The notes: generated by a model from the letters alone, not told the origin. DNA of 5,960 nucleotides from Flavobacteriales bacterium (GCA_027488055.1 JAIYCK010000340.1:1-5960), one strand, 5' to 3'; positions 1-5,960 are shown, counted from the stretch's first letter. Translations and numbers: made by a program.

Positions 1-209
1 AAGGCATCACCAAAGAAATCAAATTGGATGTCGATTTTGGTGGATTGGGCAAAGATCCATGGGGCAACACCAAAGCCGGCTTCTCAGTAACTGGTAAAAT
101 CAATCGCAAGGATTTTGGTTTGGAATGGAATGTCGCCTTGGAAACCGGTGGTATTTTGGTTGGCGAAGATGTGAAATTCGAAGCGGAAATTCAATTGGCC
201 AAAGCTTAA
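1..209 (+). CDS. YceI-family lipocalin-like protein, C-terminal part
   Basis: The gene is 5'-truncated by the window edge. The reading frame runs from base 3 to a TAA stop, leaving 68 visible residues. The stretch has the alternating pattern of antiparallel beta strands and the hallmarks of the YceI C-terminus: a GITKEIKLDVDF strand, then GGLGKDPWGNTKAGF, then INRKDFGLEWN, and LETGGILVGEDVKFEAEIQL before the stop. YceI proteins form an extended lipocalin-like barrel, and characterised members bind polyisoprenoid or other amphiphilic ligands. Whether this one is exported cannot be told because the N-terminus is missing. Close relatives of roughly 170-220 residues exist with and without a signal peptide. 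It appears to be the last gene of its transcription unit, since a strong hairpin terminator follows about 20 bases after the stop. Family assignment is firm; the physiological role (stress, lipid or quinone handling) is inference only. Confidence 0.9.
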   Translation, partial: GITKEIKLDVDFGGLGKDPWGNTKAGFSVTGKINRKDFGLEWNVALETGGILVGEDVKFEAEIQLAKA

Positions 210-228
210 TATCTCTGATAATTAGAAC

Positions 229-258
229 AAAAAAAAGACCGAATCTCGGTCTTTTTTT
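229..258. terminator. Bidirectional Rho-independent terminator
   Basis: An A-run followed by GACCGA, a 3-base ATC loop, TCGGTC and a T7 run forms a stem of 13 pairs (230-242 with 246-258). The A/T flanks make it symmetric, so it offers a GC stem plus U-tract in both directions. It sits between the stop of the + strand YceI gene (209) and the stop of the - strand barrel gene (273), which are convergent, so it can end both transcripts. Confidence 0.9.
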
Positions 259-272
259 ATTTGCAGAATGCC

Positions 273-2840
273 TTATCCTTCCATGCCACCTTCGCTTTGA
301 CGGATGTTCCGTCGCTTGAATAAACTGGTGTCCACTTTACCAAACTTCCAAGATAGATTCAATCTCCAAAGCTGCCAGTCTCGGCGGCGATACGTATCTT
401 GTATAAAAAGAGGAGTTTCAGAATGGGTGTAGGTGATTCTGCTTCTCAATACATCTTGAATACTTAGTGTGGCAACAAAGCTGCGGGTTTTGCCAAACTC
501 CTTTTTCAAGGAGAGGTCCAATCCATAGGTAGGGAGTACATATCCTTGTACCGTGTTGCTACTGCCGCCCCAGCCGCCGCCTCCCATGCCACCGCCGCCA
601 CCGCCGCCTCCCATACCGCCGCCGCGCTCACTGCTTCCAATTTCAAGCGAACGCTTGGAACTGTAATCAAAAAGTGCTTGAAAGGTCATTTGATAAGGTA
701 GTTTAACCAATGCGTTCGTCTTAACCCACCAACTGTCGATGCTGTTGGTCAGCTCTTTGGAAATATTTTGACCATCAATTTCGCTGTGATACAAGTTGAT
801 ATTGGTGGTCAGATCGAGCCATTTGGTGATTGAGTTGCGCGATACAAACTCCAAGCCATAGGCTAAACTGCTCGAGGCATTGTCATAAGAGTTCACCACA
901 ATCTCGTCTTGCAACACTTCGGAGAATTCCACCAGTTGATTGCGCACTGTCAAGTCTGTGATATACCTTCCAAAAGTGGTTGCGATGAATGTATTCTTCT
1001 TATTGATACTATATTGATAGCTCAACTCAACCAAATGCGTAAACTCAGGCTTTAGTCCTGGATTTCCCCGACTCACATTCAAGGAATCACTGTAGTCGGT
1101 AAACGGCACAAGCTGCATGAATGAAGGGCGGTTGATCTTGCGAGACATAGCCAACTGCACATCTTGCTTTTCTGAAATCACACGGGTGATATACAACGAC
1201 GGAAATAAACTAATGGGATAGACGTTTTCGAATGTCAAATTGGTGTCTTTGATTTCACCTTGATAGTTGCTGCTTTCCAAACGCAAACCACCTTGTAACT
1301 TCCATTTGGTCAAATTCTTACTGTAATTGACATATCCTGCATACACTTGATCTACGAATTCATAATCGAGCAACAATTGTTCAATGGATTCATATTCACC
1401 TGACGTTTGATTTTGGATATAGTTGATGTAAGAAGTTGAGAAAAATCGAATGTTTCCGCGAATCCCTGCTTCAAGTTTTGTTTTATCATTGATCAATGTC
1501 GTGAAATCGCTTTGACTGGTGATCAGTTTTTGTTTGGCACCGCCTGTTTGACGTTGCACCACCGAATAGCTGTCGTCGTAGACATTGGCATAATCACCAT
1601 TGAACCACGATTGGATAGCATTGGCATTCAAATCGGCAGTAAGTTCAGTGCCCTCTTTTTTGAATAAATGCTTGTATAAAAGACTCACACCGCCATTTTG
1701 GAAGGTGCGATTTGTTTCAGACAAGCGGTTATATGTGCTGAAAGGAGTTACGGCGTCGTTCGTCAAGGTATCGGTGCGCGCCTCTATTTCATCGATCGGA
1801 TTGAATTGACCTCTTGTGAGTGAACCTGATAAAGTCAGTGTATTGCGATTGTCGACAAAATAATCAAAGCCCGCGCGACTGTTCAAAAAGTATCCTTTGT
1901 TGATTTGATTTTGATCCTGATCCAAATAAGTCGATGGGTCAGTAGTGTAACTTGTTCGGAGTGTATAACCTTCAGAAATGGATTTGCGTTGATGGTAATT
2001 CGCATTGCCAAAAATATTGAATTTGCCTTGACGCAATGAAATATCACCGCCAATATTGATTCTCGGACGAGCATCCATTCCGGCCCGCAAACTACCGTTG
2101 TATCCTTTACCTCGATTGTGCTTCATTACGATATTGATGATGCCGCCACCTCCGCTTGCATCGTATTTGGATGACGGATTGGTAATGACCTCCACTTTTT
2201 GAATGGCATCGGCGGGGATTTGGTCTATGGTCAGCGTCGTGGGACGTCCATCTACGAATATTTGTGGACTGGTATTGCGCACACTTACATTGCCATCGAC
2301 GTCTACGCTTACTGCCGGAATATTGCGCAGAACATCTTCGGCGGTACCACCTGTGCTTATTGGATTCTTCTCTAAGTCAAATACGCGTTTGTCAAACTCG
2401 ATACGGTAGCTCGGATCGCTTCCATCGATTTTAATCTCGTTCAGAATGGTATTGGCAATCAATAATATATTTCCAAGATCTTTCTCTGTTTTGCCTGGCA
2501 CCAATTTGAAGGGTGTTATGCTTACCTCAAAACCAACCAAATTAGTGTGCATTTCCAAAGGCTTATCGAGCGGTACTTGATCGATACTGAAATCACCATT
2601 GCTTGCTGTCAAACCACCTCCCAATAGTTTGCGCGATGAGGCATCCAAGCCTGCTTCAAATATCTGCAGAACCACAAACTCCAATGACTCATTGGTCTCT
2701 GCAGCTTTGATTTTTCCATACACACGACCAGTGGTAGGCATTTGGCCACCTCGGGGGCCACCTTGAGCTAAAAGATCAAAGTTTTCAAACAAGCATATAA
2801 CTAAAACAAAAATGCACGTTAGGCAATAGCGAAATTTCAT
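273..2840 (-). CDS. TonB-dependent-receptor-like outer-membrane beta-barrel protein
   Basis: An 855-residue outer-membrane protein. Residues 1-25 are a signal peptide (hydrophobic core CIFVLVICLF, probable cleavage LLA|QG). Residues ~37-130 look like a carboxypeptidase-regulatory-like beta-sandwich (GRVYGKI, NGDFSIDQVP). Residues ~165-240 are a TonB plug: TAEDVLRNIPAVSVD, DGNVSVRN, IFVDGRP, IQKVEVITNPSSKYDASGGGGIINIVMK. The remainder is a barrel of the OMP_b-brl_3 type, with many alternating strands and a final aromatic strand (WQLWRLNLSWKFG) followed by a short basic tail. There is no SusD-like partner next to it; its downstream neighbour is the convergent YceI gene, so it is not part of a classic glycan-uptake SusCD pair. 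A 20-residue glycine tract (740-759) interrupts the barrel near its C-terminal end, and the mature N-terminus is also Gly-rich (QGGPRGGQMP). The start is the ATG directly preceding the signal peptide. Substrate unknown. The family is sometimes annotated simply as TonB-dependent receptor. Confidence 0.9.
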   Translation of the reverse strand: MKFRYCLTCIFVLVICLFENFDLLAQGGPRGGQMPTTGRVYGKIKAAETNESLEFVVLQIFEAGLDASSRKLLGGGLTASNGDFSIDQVPLDKPLEMHTNLVGFEVSITPFKLVPGKTEKDLGNILLIANTILNEIKIDGSDPSYRIEFDKRVFDLEKNPISTGGTAEDVLRNIPAVSVDVDGNVSVRNTSPQIFVDGRPTTLTIDQIPADAIQKVEVITNPSSKYDASGGGGIINIVMKHNRGKGYNGSLRAGMDARPRINIGGDISLRQGKFNIFGNANYHQRKSISEGYTLRTSYTTDPSTYLDQDQNQINKGYFLNSRAGFDYFVDNRNTLTLSGSLTRGQFNPIDEIEARTDTLTNDAVTPFSTYNRLSETNRTFQNGGVSLLYKHLFKKEGTELTADLNANAIQSWFNGDYANVYDDSYSVVQRQTGGAKQKLITSQSDFTTLINDKTKLEAGIRGNIRFFSTSYINYIQNQTSGEYESIEQLLLDYEFVDQVYAGYVNYSKNLTKWKLQGGLRLESSNYQGEIKDTNLTFENVYPISLFPSLYITRVISEKQDVQLAMSRKINRPSFMQLVPFTDYSDSLNVSRGNPGLKPEFTHLVELSYQYSINKKNTFIATTFGRYITDLTVRNQLVEFSEVLQDEIVVNSYDNASSSLAYGLEFVSRNSITKWLDLTTNINLYHSEIDGQNISKELTNSIDSWWVKTNALVKLPYQMTFQALFDYSSKRSLEIGSSERGGGMGGGGGGGGMGGGGWGGSSNTVQGYVLPTYGLDLSLKKEFGKTRSFVATLSIQDVLRSRITYTHSETPLFIQDTYRRRDWQLWRLNLSWKFGKVDTSLFKRRNIRQSEGGMEG
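564..623 (-). repeat. Glycine-rich low-complexity coding tract
   Basis: Twenty consecutive codons (residues 740-759 of the barrel protein) encode 17 Gly plus two Met and one Trp, in the pattern G3-M-G8-M-G4-W-G2. The codons are mostly GGC, with some GGA and GGT, so on the + strand it reads as a GCC/ACC-rich triplet repeat. The flanks SLEIGSSER and SSNTVQGYVLPTYGLDL look like the end of one barrel strand and the approach to the next, so the tract probably forms an extracellular or periplasmic loop. It is markedly GC-rich compared with its surroundings. Confidence 0.85.
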
Positions 2841-3021
2841 GTGGCAAATATCTAGGTTTTAAAGTCGATTTTAGAATGACTTGGGTTATTCTTTCAAGGC
2901 CATTTCTGTAGTCCAACAGCCCAAATGTGTAGATTCCGATCAAATTGTTGATAAAAGAAGTTAAAACAACACACGTCAAGTAAAGTTTTCTTAGTTTTCA
3001 ATTTCCAAACGCGAACCCTTT
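2841..3021. promoter_or_regulatory. Divergent intergenic control region
   Basis: This 181-base spacer lies between the starts of two divergently transcribed outer-membrane protein genes and must contain a promoter for each. No exact TAnnTTTG element was found on either strand. The nearest approach for the + strand gene is TAGTTTTC at 2992-2999, without a convincing -33 TTG. On the - strand, TTTG-like boxes around 2922-2945 are not at standard spacing. Neither start codon has a Shine-Dalgarno. The promoter role is inferred from gene orientation only. Confidence 0.4.
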
Positions 3022-4284
3022 ATGCGAACCTTGTCAACGATGTTCCTTGTTTTGAGCAGTTGTATTGCTTTTTCTCAAAACACCTCAGAAAATCCCCAAA
3101 ATGTGAACGCACTTCGTGTTTATCTCAATTGTAATTATTGTTATGAAAGCTATTTGAAAACGGAAATCACCTGGGTGGATTTCGTGCAAGATCAGTTTGT
3201 AGCCAATGTCAACTTGATGGTGACTTCGTTGTCCACTGGTTCGTCAGGTGCGGAGTATAACATGATATTCATTGGACTCGAGAATTTTGCAGGAATGCGC
3301 GACACGCTTAAATACACTGCCAATGCCATTCAAACGGAAAATGAAATACGCGAGGGGTTGGCGCAAACCATTCGAATGGGCTTGATCCGTTACCTTGCTC
3401 ACGCCGGTGCATTGGACAAAATTGCGATCAAAAGCTTGCAAGTGGCAGATAGCTTGAAACAAGGGATTGGCGACAATCCCGTTCATGACCCTTGGAATGC
3501 GTGGGTTTTCAATATTAGCGGAAATCTTTATGGAGGAGGGCAGAAGTCCAATACCAACATGAACTTCTATGGCGGTGTCAATGCCAATCGGACTACTGCT
3601 AAGGATAAATTTATGGTTCGTTTCAATCCTTCCTATAGCGAGTCTCATTTTGAATACGATGACTTTAAAGATACGTTTGTTCAGCGAAACCTGTATGGGG
3701 CTGTCTTTTATGTAAGAGCCATCAATGATCATTGGTCAGGCGGAGTGTTCGGATCAGGTTCGCAAAGTATTTTCAGCAATTTCGATTTTTCGACCGATTT
3801 CCAAGCTGCATTGGAATACAATGTATATCCTTACAAAGAAGCTCAAACGAAAGCCATGACGTTCGCATATTATATAGGTGGCAACTACATGGATTTCACA
3901 GATACCACGATTTACAATCAAACGGACGCCACGTTGCTCACGCACAACTTGACCTGGACTGCCATTTACAATAAAGAATGGGGAAGCATCACGGGTTCAG
4001 TGTATGGAAGTCAATACATCAATTGGAACGACAAGTATAAAATTGGTGCTTATTTGTCAATGGATGTCAGACTATTCAAGGGACTCTCTTTAAATGCTTA
4101 CCTAAATTATGAGGCCATTCACGATCAGATCAATTTGAGAAGGCTCTTTGCATCGCAAGAAGATGTATTGCTGCAACAAAGAGAATTGGCTACCAATTAC
4201 TCCTACTATGTGTCTTTGGGCCTTAGCTATCGCTTCGGTAGTATCTACAACAACGTGGTTAACCCACGTTTTAACAATGGGTAA
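3022..4284 (+). CDS. Exported protein with conserved CxxC N-terminal domain and DUF481-like outer-membrane barrel
   Basis: A 420-residue protein in two parts. Residues 1-18 are a signal peptide (MFLVLSSCIAFS|QN). Residues ~30-150 form a mixed alpha/beta domain with the pattern LRVYLNCNYCYESYLKTEI, then FVQDQFVANVNLMVTS, then GSSGAEYNMIFIGLENFAGMRDTLKY, and helix EIREGLAQTIRMGLIRYLAH. From memory this resembles an uncharacterised family, in Bacteroidota and other phyla, that pairs this domain with a barrel. Residues ~160-420 are amphipathic beta strands (WVFNISGNLYGGG, NFYGGVNANR, KFMVRFNPSYSES, up to YYVSLGLSYRFG) consistent with a small outer-membrane barrel of perhaps 8-12 strands. The function is unknown. 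The CxxC (Cys37, Cys40) lies at the start of the mature domain and could form a disulfide. The chosen ATG gives a proper signal peptide; no in-frame start lies upstream. It is monocistronic as far as visible and divergent from the plug-barrel gene, which hints at shared control but does not prove a joint function. Confidence 0.8.
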   Translation: MRTLSTMFLVLSSCIAFSQNTSENPQNVNALRVYLNCNYCYESYLKTEITWVDFVQDQFVANVNLMVTSLSTGSSGAEYNMIFIGLENFAGMRDTLKYTANAIQTENEIREGLAQTIRMGLIRYLAHAGALDKIAIKSLQVADSLKQGIGDNPVHDPWNAWVFNISGNLYGGGQKSNTNMNFYGGVNANRTTAKDKFMVRFNPSYSESHFEYDDFKDTFVQRNLYGAVFYVRAINDHWSGGVFGSGSQSIFSNFDFSTDFQAALEYNVYPYKEAQTKAMTFAYYIGGNYMDFTDTTIYNQTDATLLTHNLTWTAIYNKEWGSITGSVYGSQYINWNDKYKIGAYLSMDVRLFKGLSLNAYLNYEAIHDQINLRRLFASQEDVLLQQRELATNYSYYVSLGLSYRFGSIYNNVVNPRFNNG

Positions 4285-4295
4285 TTTACGGTTGT

Positions 4296-4429
4296 TTTAT
4301 CTACGTTTTATCTTGATGAGATATTGTTTTGAAAATCATATTTTACATGTATATTATTGTAATATAGTTGGTTATTTAACTTGTTGGTGTTACATGATAG
4401 TGGCATATCAATAATATTTATCTACGTTT
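4296..4429 (+). repeat. Pair of 13-bp direct repeats
   Basis: TTTATCTACGTTT occurs at 4296-4308 and again at 4417-4429, 121 bases apart start to start and both in the non-coding spacer. Both copies have a GTTGTTTT-type stretch nearby, before the first and after the second. Exact recurrence of a 13-mer in a 233-base spacer is unlikely by chance, though the AT-rich composition makes it less surprising. It may be a regulator site or a remnant of a small duplication. Confidence 0.45.
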
Positions 4430-4438
4430 ATTGTTGTT

Positions 4439-4474
4439 TTTGAATGCGCTGCGGGATAAACCCAACTAAGTTTG
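4439..4474 (+). promoter_or_regulatory. Candidate Bacteroidota sigma-A promoter
   Basis: TAAGTTTG at 4467-4474 is an exact match to the Bacteroidota -7 consensus TAnnTTTG. A TTTG at 4439-4442 could be the -33 element, with a 24-base spacer slightly longer than the usual ~17-23. Transcription would begin near 4480, giving a short leader of about 35-40 bases to the ATG at 4518. The leader is A-rich with no Shine-Dalgarno, as is normal in this phylum. Confidence 0.5.
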
Positions 4475-4517
4475 CTGTGTCAAAACAACGACGAATCAAT
4501 AAAACACAGAAAACTCC

Positions 4518-5135
4518 ATGATCAATCGACTGATACTTTATTCTTTGTTGCTCTCAATGACCTTCGTGATGCCTCATTCGGTGCAAGCCCAAGTAAGCAG
4601 AAACACCAAAGAACGAGCGATTGATTCAGCGCTTTCCAATACTCGGCCGACCATCATGGCTTCATTGATGCACGCGAGAGGGATCAAACCTTCTGATATC
4701 TTGAGCGCCCGTAGGTTCAATCGCAGAAGTATCTCTTCAAAAAACGCAAACCAAGTGGAAGTCATCTCCTCCAAGGAGTACGCTCGTTTTTCATTTTTGA
4801 GAAAGTACAACTCTTTTGCATCGGAATACAACCTAACAATATTGCAGAATAAGTATCAATTGGGCACATCCATCAAATCTCTGAAACATGCGAGCTGTGC
4901 ACTGTTTTACTTCCAGCCAACTGTGAAAACGATTCATACCTGCCCATCGAATGAATCCATACAGCTGGAATGTCAAGCAGGATTGAGTATGGCCAGTGAT
5001 GCTGCTGCAGAAACGAAAGTTGAACAACTCAATCCCCATAATGCGAATCGGTTGTTTGGCCTTTTTTCGTGGGTAGGAAGAGTGGCTATTAAGCTAAATC
5101 TTCATAAGACAATAAAAAAACAAAAGCGCATATAA
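4518..5135 (+). CDS. Small basic exported protein of unknown function
   Basis: A 205-residue protein that I do not recognise. Residues 1-24 are a clear signal peptide (MINRLILYSLLLSMTFVMPHSVQA|Q, with Gln at +1 as is common in Bacteroidota). The mature part is rich in Ser, Asn, Arg and Lys, with a basic run ARRFNRRSISSK (64-75). It has three Cys (127, 142, 152) in a region that could hold one disulfide. It ends with a short hydrophobic segment (LFGLFSWVGRVAIKL, 179-193) followed by a basic tail KTIKKQKRI. There is no lipobox, and the C-terminus lacks the usual features of a type IX secretion domain. The tail resembles an amphipathic or membrane-touching end, but a full transmembrane helix is doubtful. 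A candidate promoter upstream and a strong terminator downstream suggest an independent monocistronic gene. Coding status rests on the signal peptide and these flanks, not on homology. Confidence 0.65.
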   Translation: MINRLILYSLLLSMTFVMPHSVQAQVSRNTKERAIDSALSNTRPTIMASLMHARGIKPSDILSARRFNRRSISSKNANQVEVISSKEYARFSFLRKYNSFASEYNLTILQNKYQLGTSIKSLKHASCALFYFQPTVKTIHTCPSNESIQLECQAGLSMASDAAAETKVEQLNPHNANRLFGLFSWVGRVAIKLNLHKTIKKQKRI

Positions 5136-5182
5136 CTCTCATTCATCACTACTTATTCTCTACCTCTCTAATTATGTAAGAC

Positions 5183-5215
5183 AAAAAAAAACGATGCATT
5201 GCATCGTTTTTTTTT
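5183..5215. terminator. Bidirectional Rho-independent terminator
   Basis: A9, CGATGC, a 3-base ATT loop, GCATCG and T9 give a 15-pair stem (5183-5197 with 5201-5215), symmetric so that each direction has a GC-containing stem and a U-tract. It lies between the convergent stops of the exported protein gene (5135, +) and the MksE-like gene (5235, -) and can end both transcripts. Confidence 0.92.
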
Positions 5216-5234
5216 ATTTAAAAGTAAGGATTCA

Positions 5235-5771
5235 CTATGCTTCTGTGGGTTCTCCTTGACGCATGCGCTTCATGGCCAATTCTTTGGCAAAATCAATAAA
5301 GACTTTATACGCTTGCGTAAATGAAAAACGATCGTCAAAATTCTTCACGACAATGTTGCGACGATGCATACCATTGATCAATGTGCGGCGTGCGTCTGGT
5401 TCGCGCAGGGACTTGTTGCTCTCGATCAGATCTATGAATGAACTATTGTCAAAATAACGATCCACTTCTTCAAAGGTAAATTCATTGAATTCCAAAGCCT
5501 CCATGAAGTTGCGACCATCACGATCCAGTTCATAGCTCAAGATGGCAATAAAAATGCTTACATCACGAGAGAAATTCTCCTGAGACTCTTTGCTCAACAA
5601 AAAAGCATAATCGCTCTTGATGTTCAATTCGAGGTCAAACGAGAGTTTGAAAAACTCCGAATAAAACGTATCGTTCTCTTTCAAAGAGTTGAAGTGTTCT
5701 TCATTGGCGAGAATGAATTTCCCACCCATTAATTCTTCTACAATTTGTCTATGGCTGCTTGGATATACCAT
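5235..5771 (-). CDS. MksE-like condensin subunit (MukE/MksE family)
   Basis: A 178-residue cytosolic protein, predicted largely helical, with no signal or membrane segment. It resembles MksE/MukE-type winged-helix subunits of bacterial SMC condensins. The N-terminal part (~8-60: IVEELMGGKFILANEEH, then YSEFFKLSFDLEL, then YAFLLSKES) matches the family pattern of a helix, GKFI-N motif, helices and a beta wing. The middle (70-110) is acidic and helical. The second winged-helix-like part (~120-165) ends NIVVKNFDDRFSFTQAYKVFIDFAKEL. In Mks/Muk complexes this subunit dimerises and binds the kleisin MksF and DNA. The length fits MksE, shorter than E. coli MukE. The start ATG lies 14 bases after the stop of the upstream gene, so the two are probably co-transcribed. 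The order is odd: mksB often follows mksE, but here a terminator and a convergent gene follow, so this is the operon's last gene. Assignment is by recalled sequence pattern, not a search; a DUF4194/JetB relative is the main alternative. Confidence 0.55.
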   Translation of the reverse strand: MVYPSSHRQIVEELMGGKFILANEEHFNSLKENDTFYSEFFKLSFDLELNIKSDYAFLLSKESQENFSRDVSIFIAILSYELDRDGRNFMEALEFNEFTFEEVDRYFDNSSFIDLIESNKSLREPDARRTLINGMHRRNIVVKNFDDRFSFTQAYKVFIDFAKELAMKRMRQGEPTEA

Positions 5772-5785
5772 GATTATTTGGATAA

Positions 5786-5960
5786 TTAGTCAATTTTGAG
5801 TGCCGGTTCCACTTTGATTTTCGGCAATGAAATGTTAGATGTTGTTGTGACAAGCTCAATGCGCTCGGCTTTTTTCGGGAACTCCAAATGAATATCTTCA
5901 TCGAACAACAAACCGCACAAGGCAAAAAACTTATCTGTGTCGATGTCTGTGAAGTCCTTC
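5786..5960 (-). CDS. Unidentified protein C-terminus, upstream in the MksE-like operon
   Basis: The window edge cuts off the N-terminal part. The visible 57 residues read in frame from base 5959 down to a TAA at 5786-5788. They begin KDFTDIDTDKFFALCGLLFDED, continue through a strand-like IHLEFPKKAERIELVTT and finish in KIKVEPALKID. There is no signal, membrane segment or nucleotide-binding motif in what can be seen. Tight spacing (14 bases) to the MksE-like gene on the same strand indicates one operon. By position it is most likely the kleisin-like partner (MksF type) or another Mks subunit, but the tail alone does not identify it. It has no Walker B or ABC signature, which does not exclude an SMC ATPase whose motifs lie further upstream. 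Confidence 0.7.
   Translation of the reverse strand, partial: KDFTDIDTDKFFALCGLLFDEDIHLEFPKKAERIELVTTTSNISLPKIKVEPALKID

Larger units (their letters stand above)
4285..4517. other. AT-rich intergenic spacer
   Basis: No convincing gene is present in these 233 bases. The first ~150 bases are very AT-rich. They contain a perfect but weak all-AT inverted repeat (TATATTA, TTG loop, TAATATA at 4350-4366) and two copies of a 13-mer. The last ~80 bases carry a candidate promoter for the downstream exported protein. No strong terminator for the upstream gene is seen here. Confidence 0.5.

Noticed and set aside
273..2840. SusC-type member of a polysaccharide utilisation locus
   Set aside because: No SusD-like, glycosidase or anti-sigma gene is adjacent, and the plug-barrel type matches the orphan outer-membrane barrel family instead.
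2785..2979. A 64-residue - strand frame overlapping the start of the plug-barrel gene
   Set aside because: It overlaps the signal peptide region in another frame and fills the divergent promoter spacer; nothing supports translation.
3055..3063. Lipobox-like LSSC (residues 11-14) in the CxxC-barrel protein
   Set aside because: The hydrophobic region before it is short, the residues after the Cys lack the acidic export signal of Bacteroidota surface lipoproteins, and cleavage at AFS|QN with a barrel fold fits better.
3244..3732. A 162-residue open frame on the - strand
   Set aside because: It lies wholly antisense to the well-supported barrel gene, has no family resemblance, and has no spacing or promoter of its own.
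4262..4282. ACCCA/TGGGT stem overlapping the stop codon at 4284
   Set aside because: Only five pairs with an 11-base loop; the overlapping AACGTGG/CCACGTT hairpin is the better structure.
4350..4366. All-AT inverted repeat as a terminator
   Set aside because: Seven A/T pairs with a 3-base loop give too little stability and no T-run follows.
4574..5039. Two consecutive - strand open frames opposite the small exported protein
   Set aside because: They lack a recognisable domain. The + strand frame has a signal peptide, a promoter candidate and a terminator, so these are shadows.

Overview
The window looks like chromosomal DNA from a member of the Bacteroidota. The evidence is an 855-residue TonB-plug/beta-barrel outer-membrane protein of the type abundant in that phylum, signal peptides followed by Gln, start codons in A-rich context without a Shine-Dalgarno, one exact TAnnTTTG-type -7 promoter element, and moderate-to-low GC with very AT-rich spacers. 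Genus cannot be determined from the sequence.

Layout, left to right. (1) Positions 1-209 hold the C-terminal third or so of a YceI-family lipocalin-like protein on the + strand. (2) A strong A-stem-T hairpin (229-258) separates it from the convergent minus-strand gene and can serve both as terminator. (3) Positions 273-2840 (-) encode a carboxypeptidase-regulatory-like + plug + outer-membrane beta-barrel protein, with a nearly pure glycine tract near the C-terminal end of the barrel. (4) A 181-base divergent spacer carries the promoters of this gene and of (5), 3022-4284 (+), an exported two-part protein: a conserved CxxC-containing N-terminal domain of unknown function joined to a small outer-membrane barrel. 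(6) A very AT-rich 233-base spacer contains a repeated 13-mer and a candidate Bacteroidota promoter leading into (7), 4518-5135 (+), a small basic exported protein that I do not recognise. (8) A second, almost perfectly symmetric A-stem-T hairpin (5183-5215) lies between it and (9) a minus-strand pair entering from the right edge: the C-terminus of an unidentified protein (5786-5960) and, 14 bases downstream, a 178-residue MksE-like (MukE-type condensin subunit) protein at 5235-5771.

Functionally, the middle of the window is a cell-envelope region: two divergently transcribed outer-membrane proteins share a control region, followed by another exported protein. The right end is a different module, probably part of an Mks-type SMC/condensin operon, either for chromosome segregation or, if relatives of JetABCD are present, for plasmid defence. 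It is cut by the window edge. That operon is the most plausible place for an interesting system, but only its last one or two subunits are visible. No CRISPR array, tRNA, rRNA, transposase or integrase is seen. No gene appears frameshifted or broken other than by the window edges.
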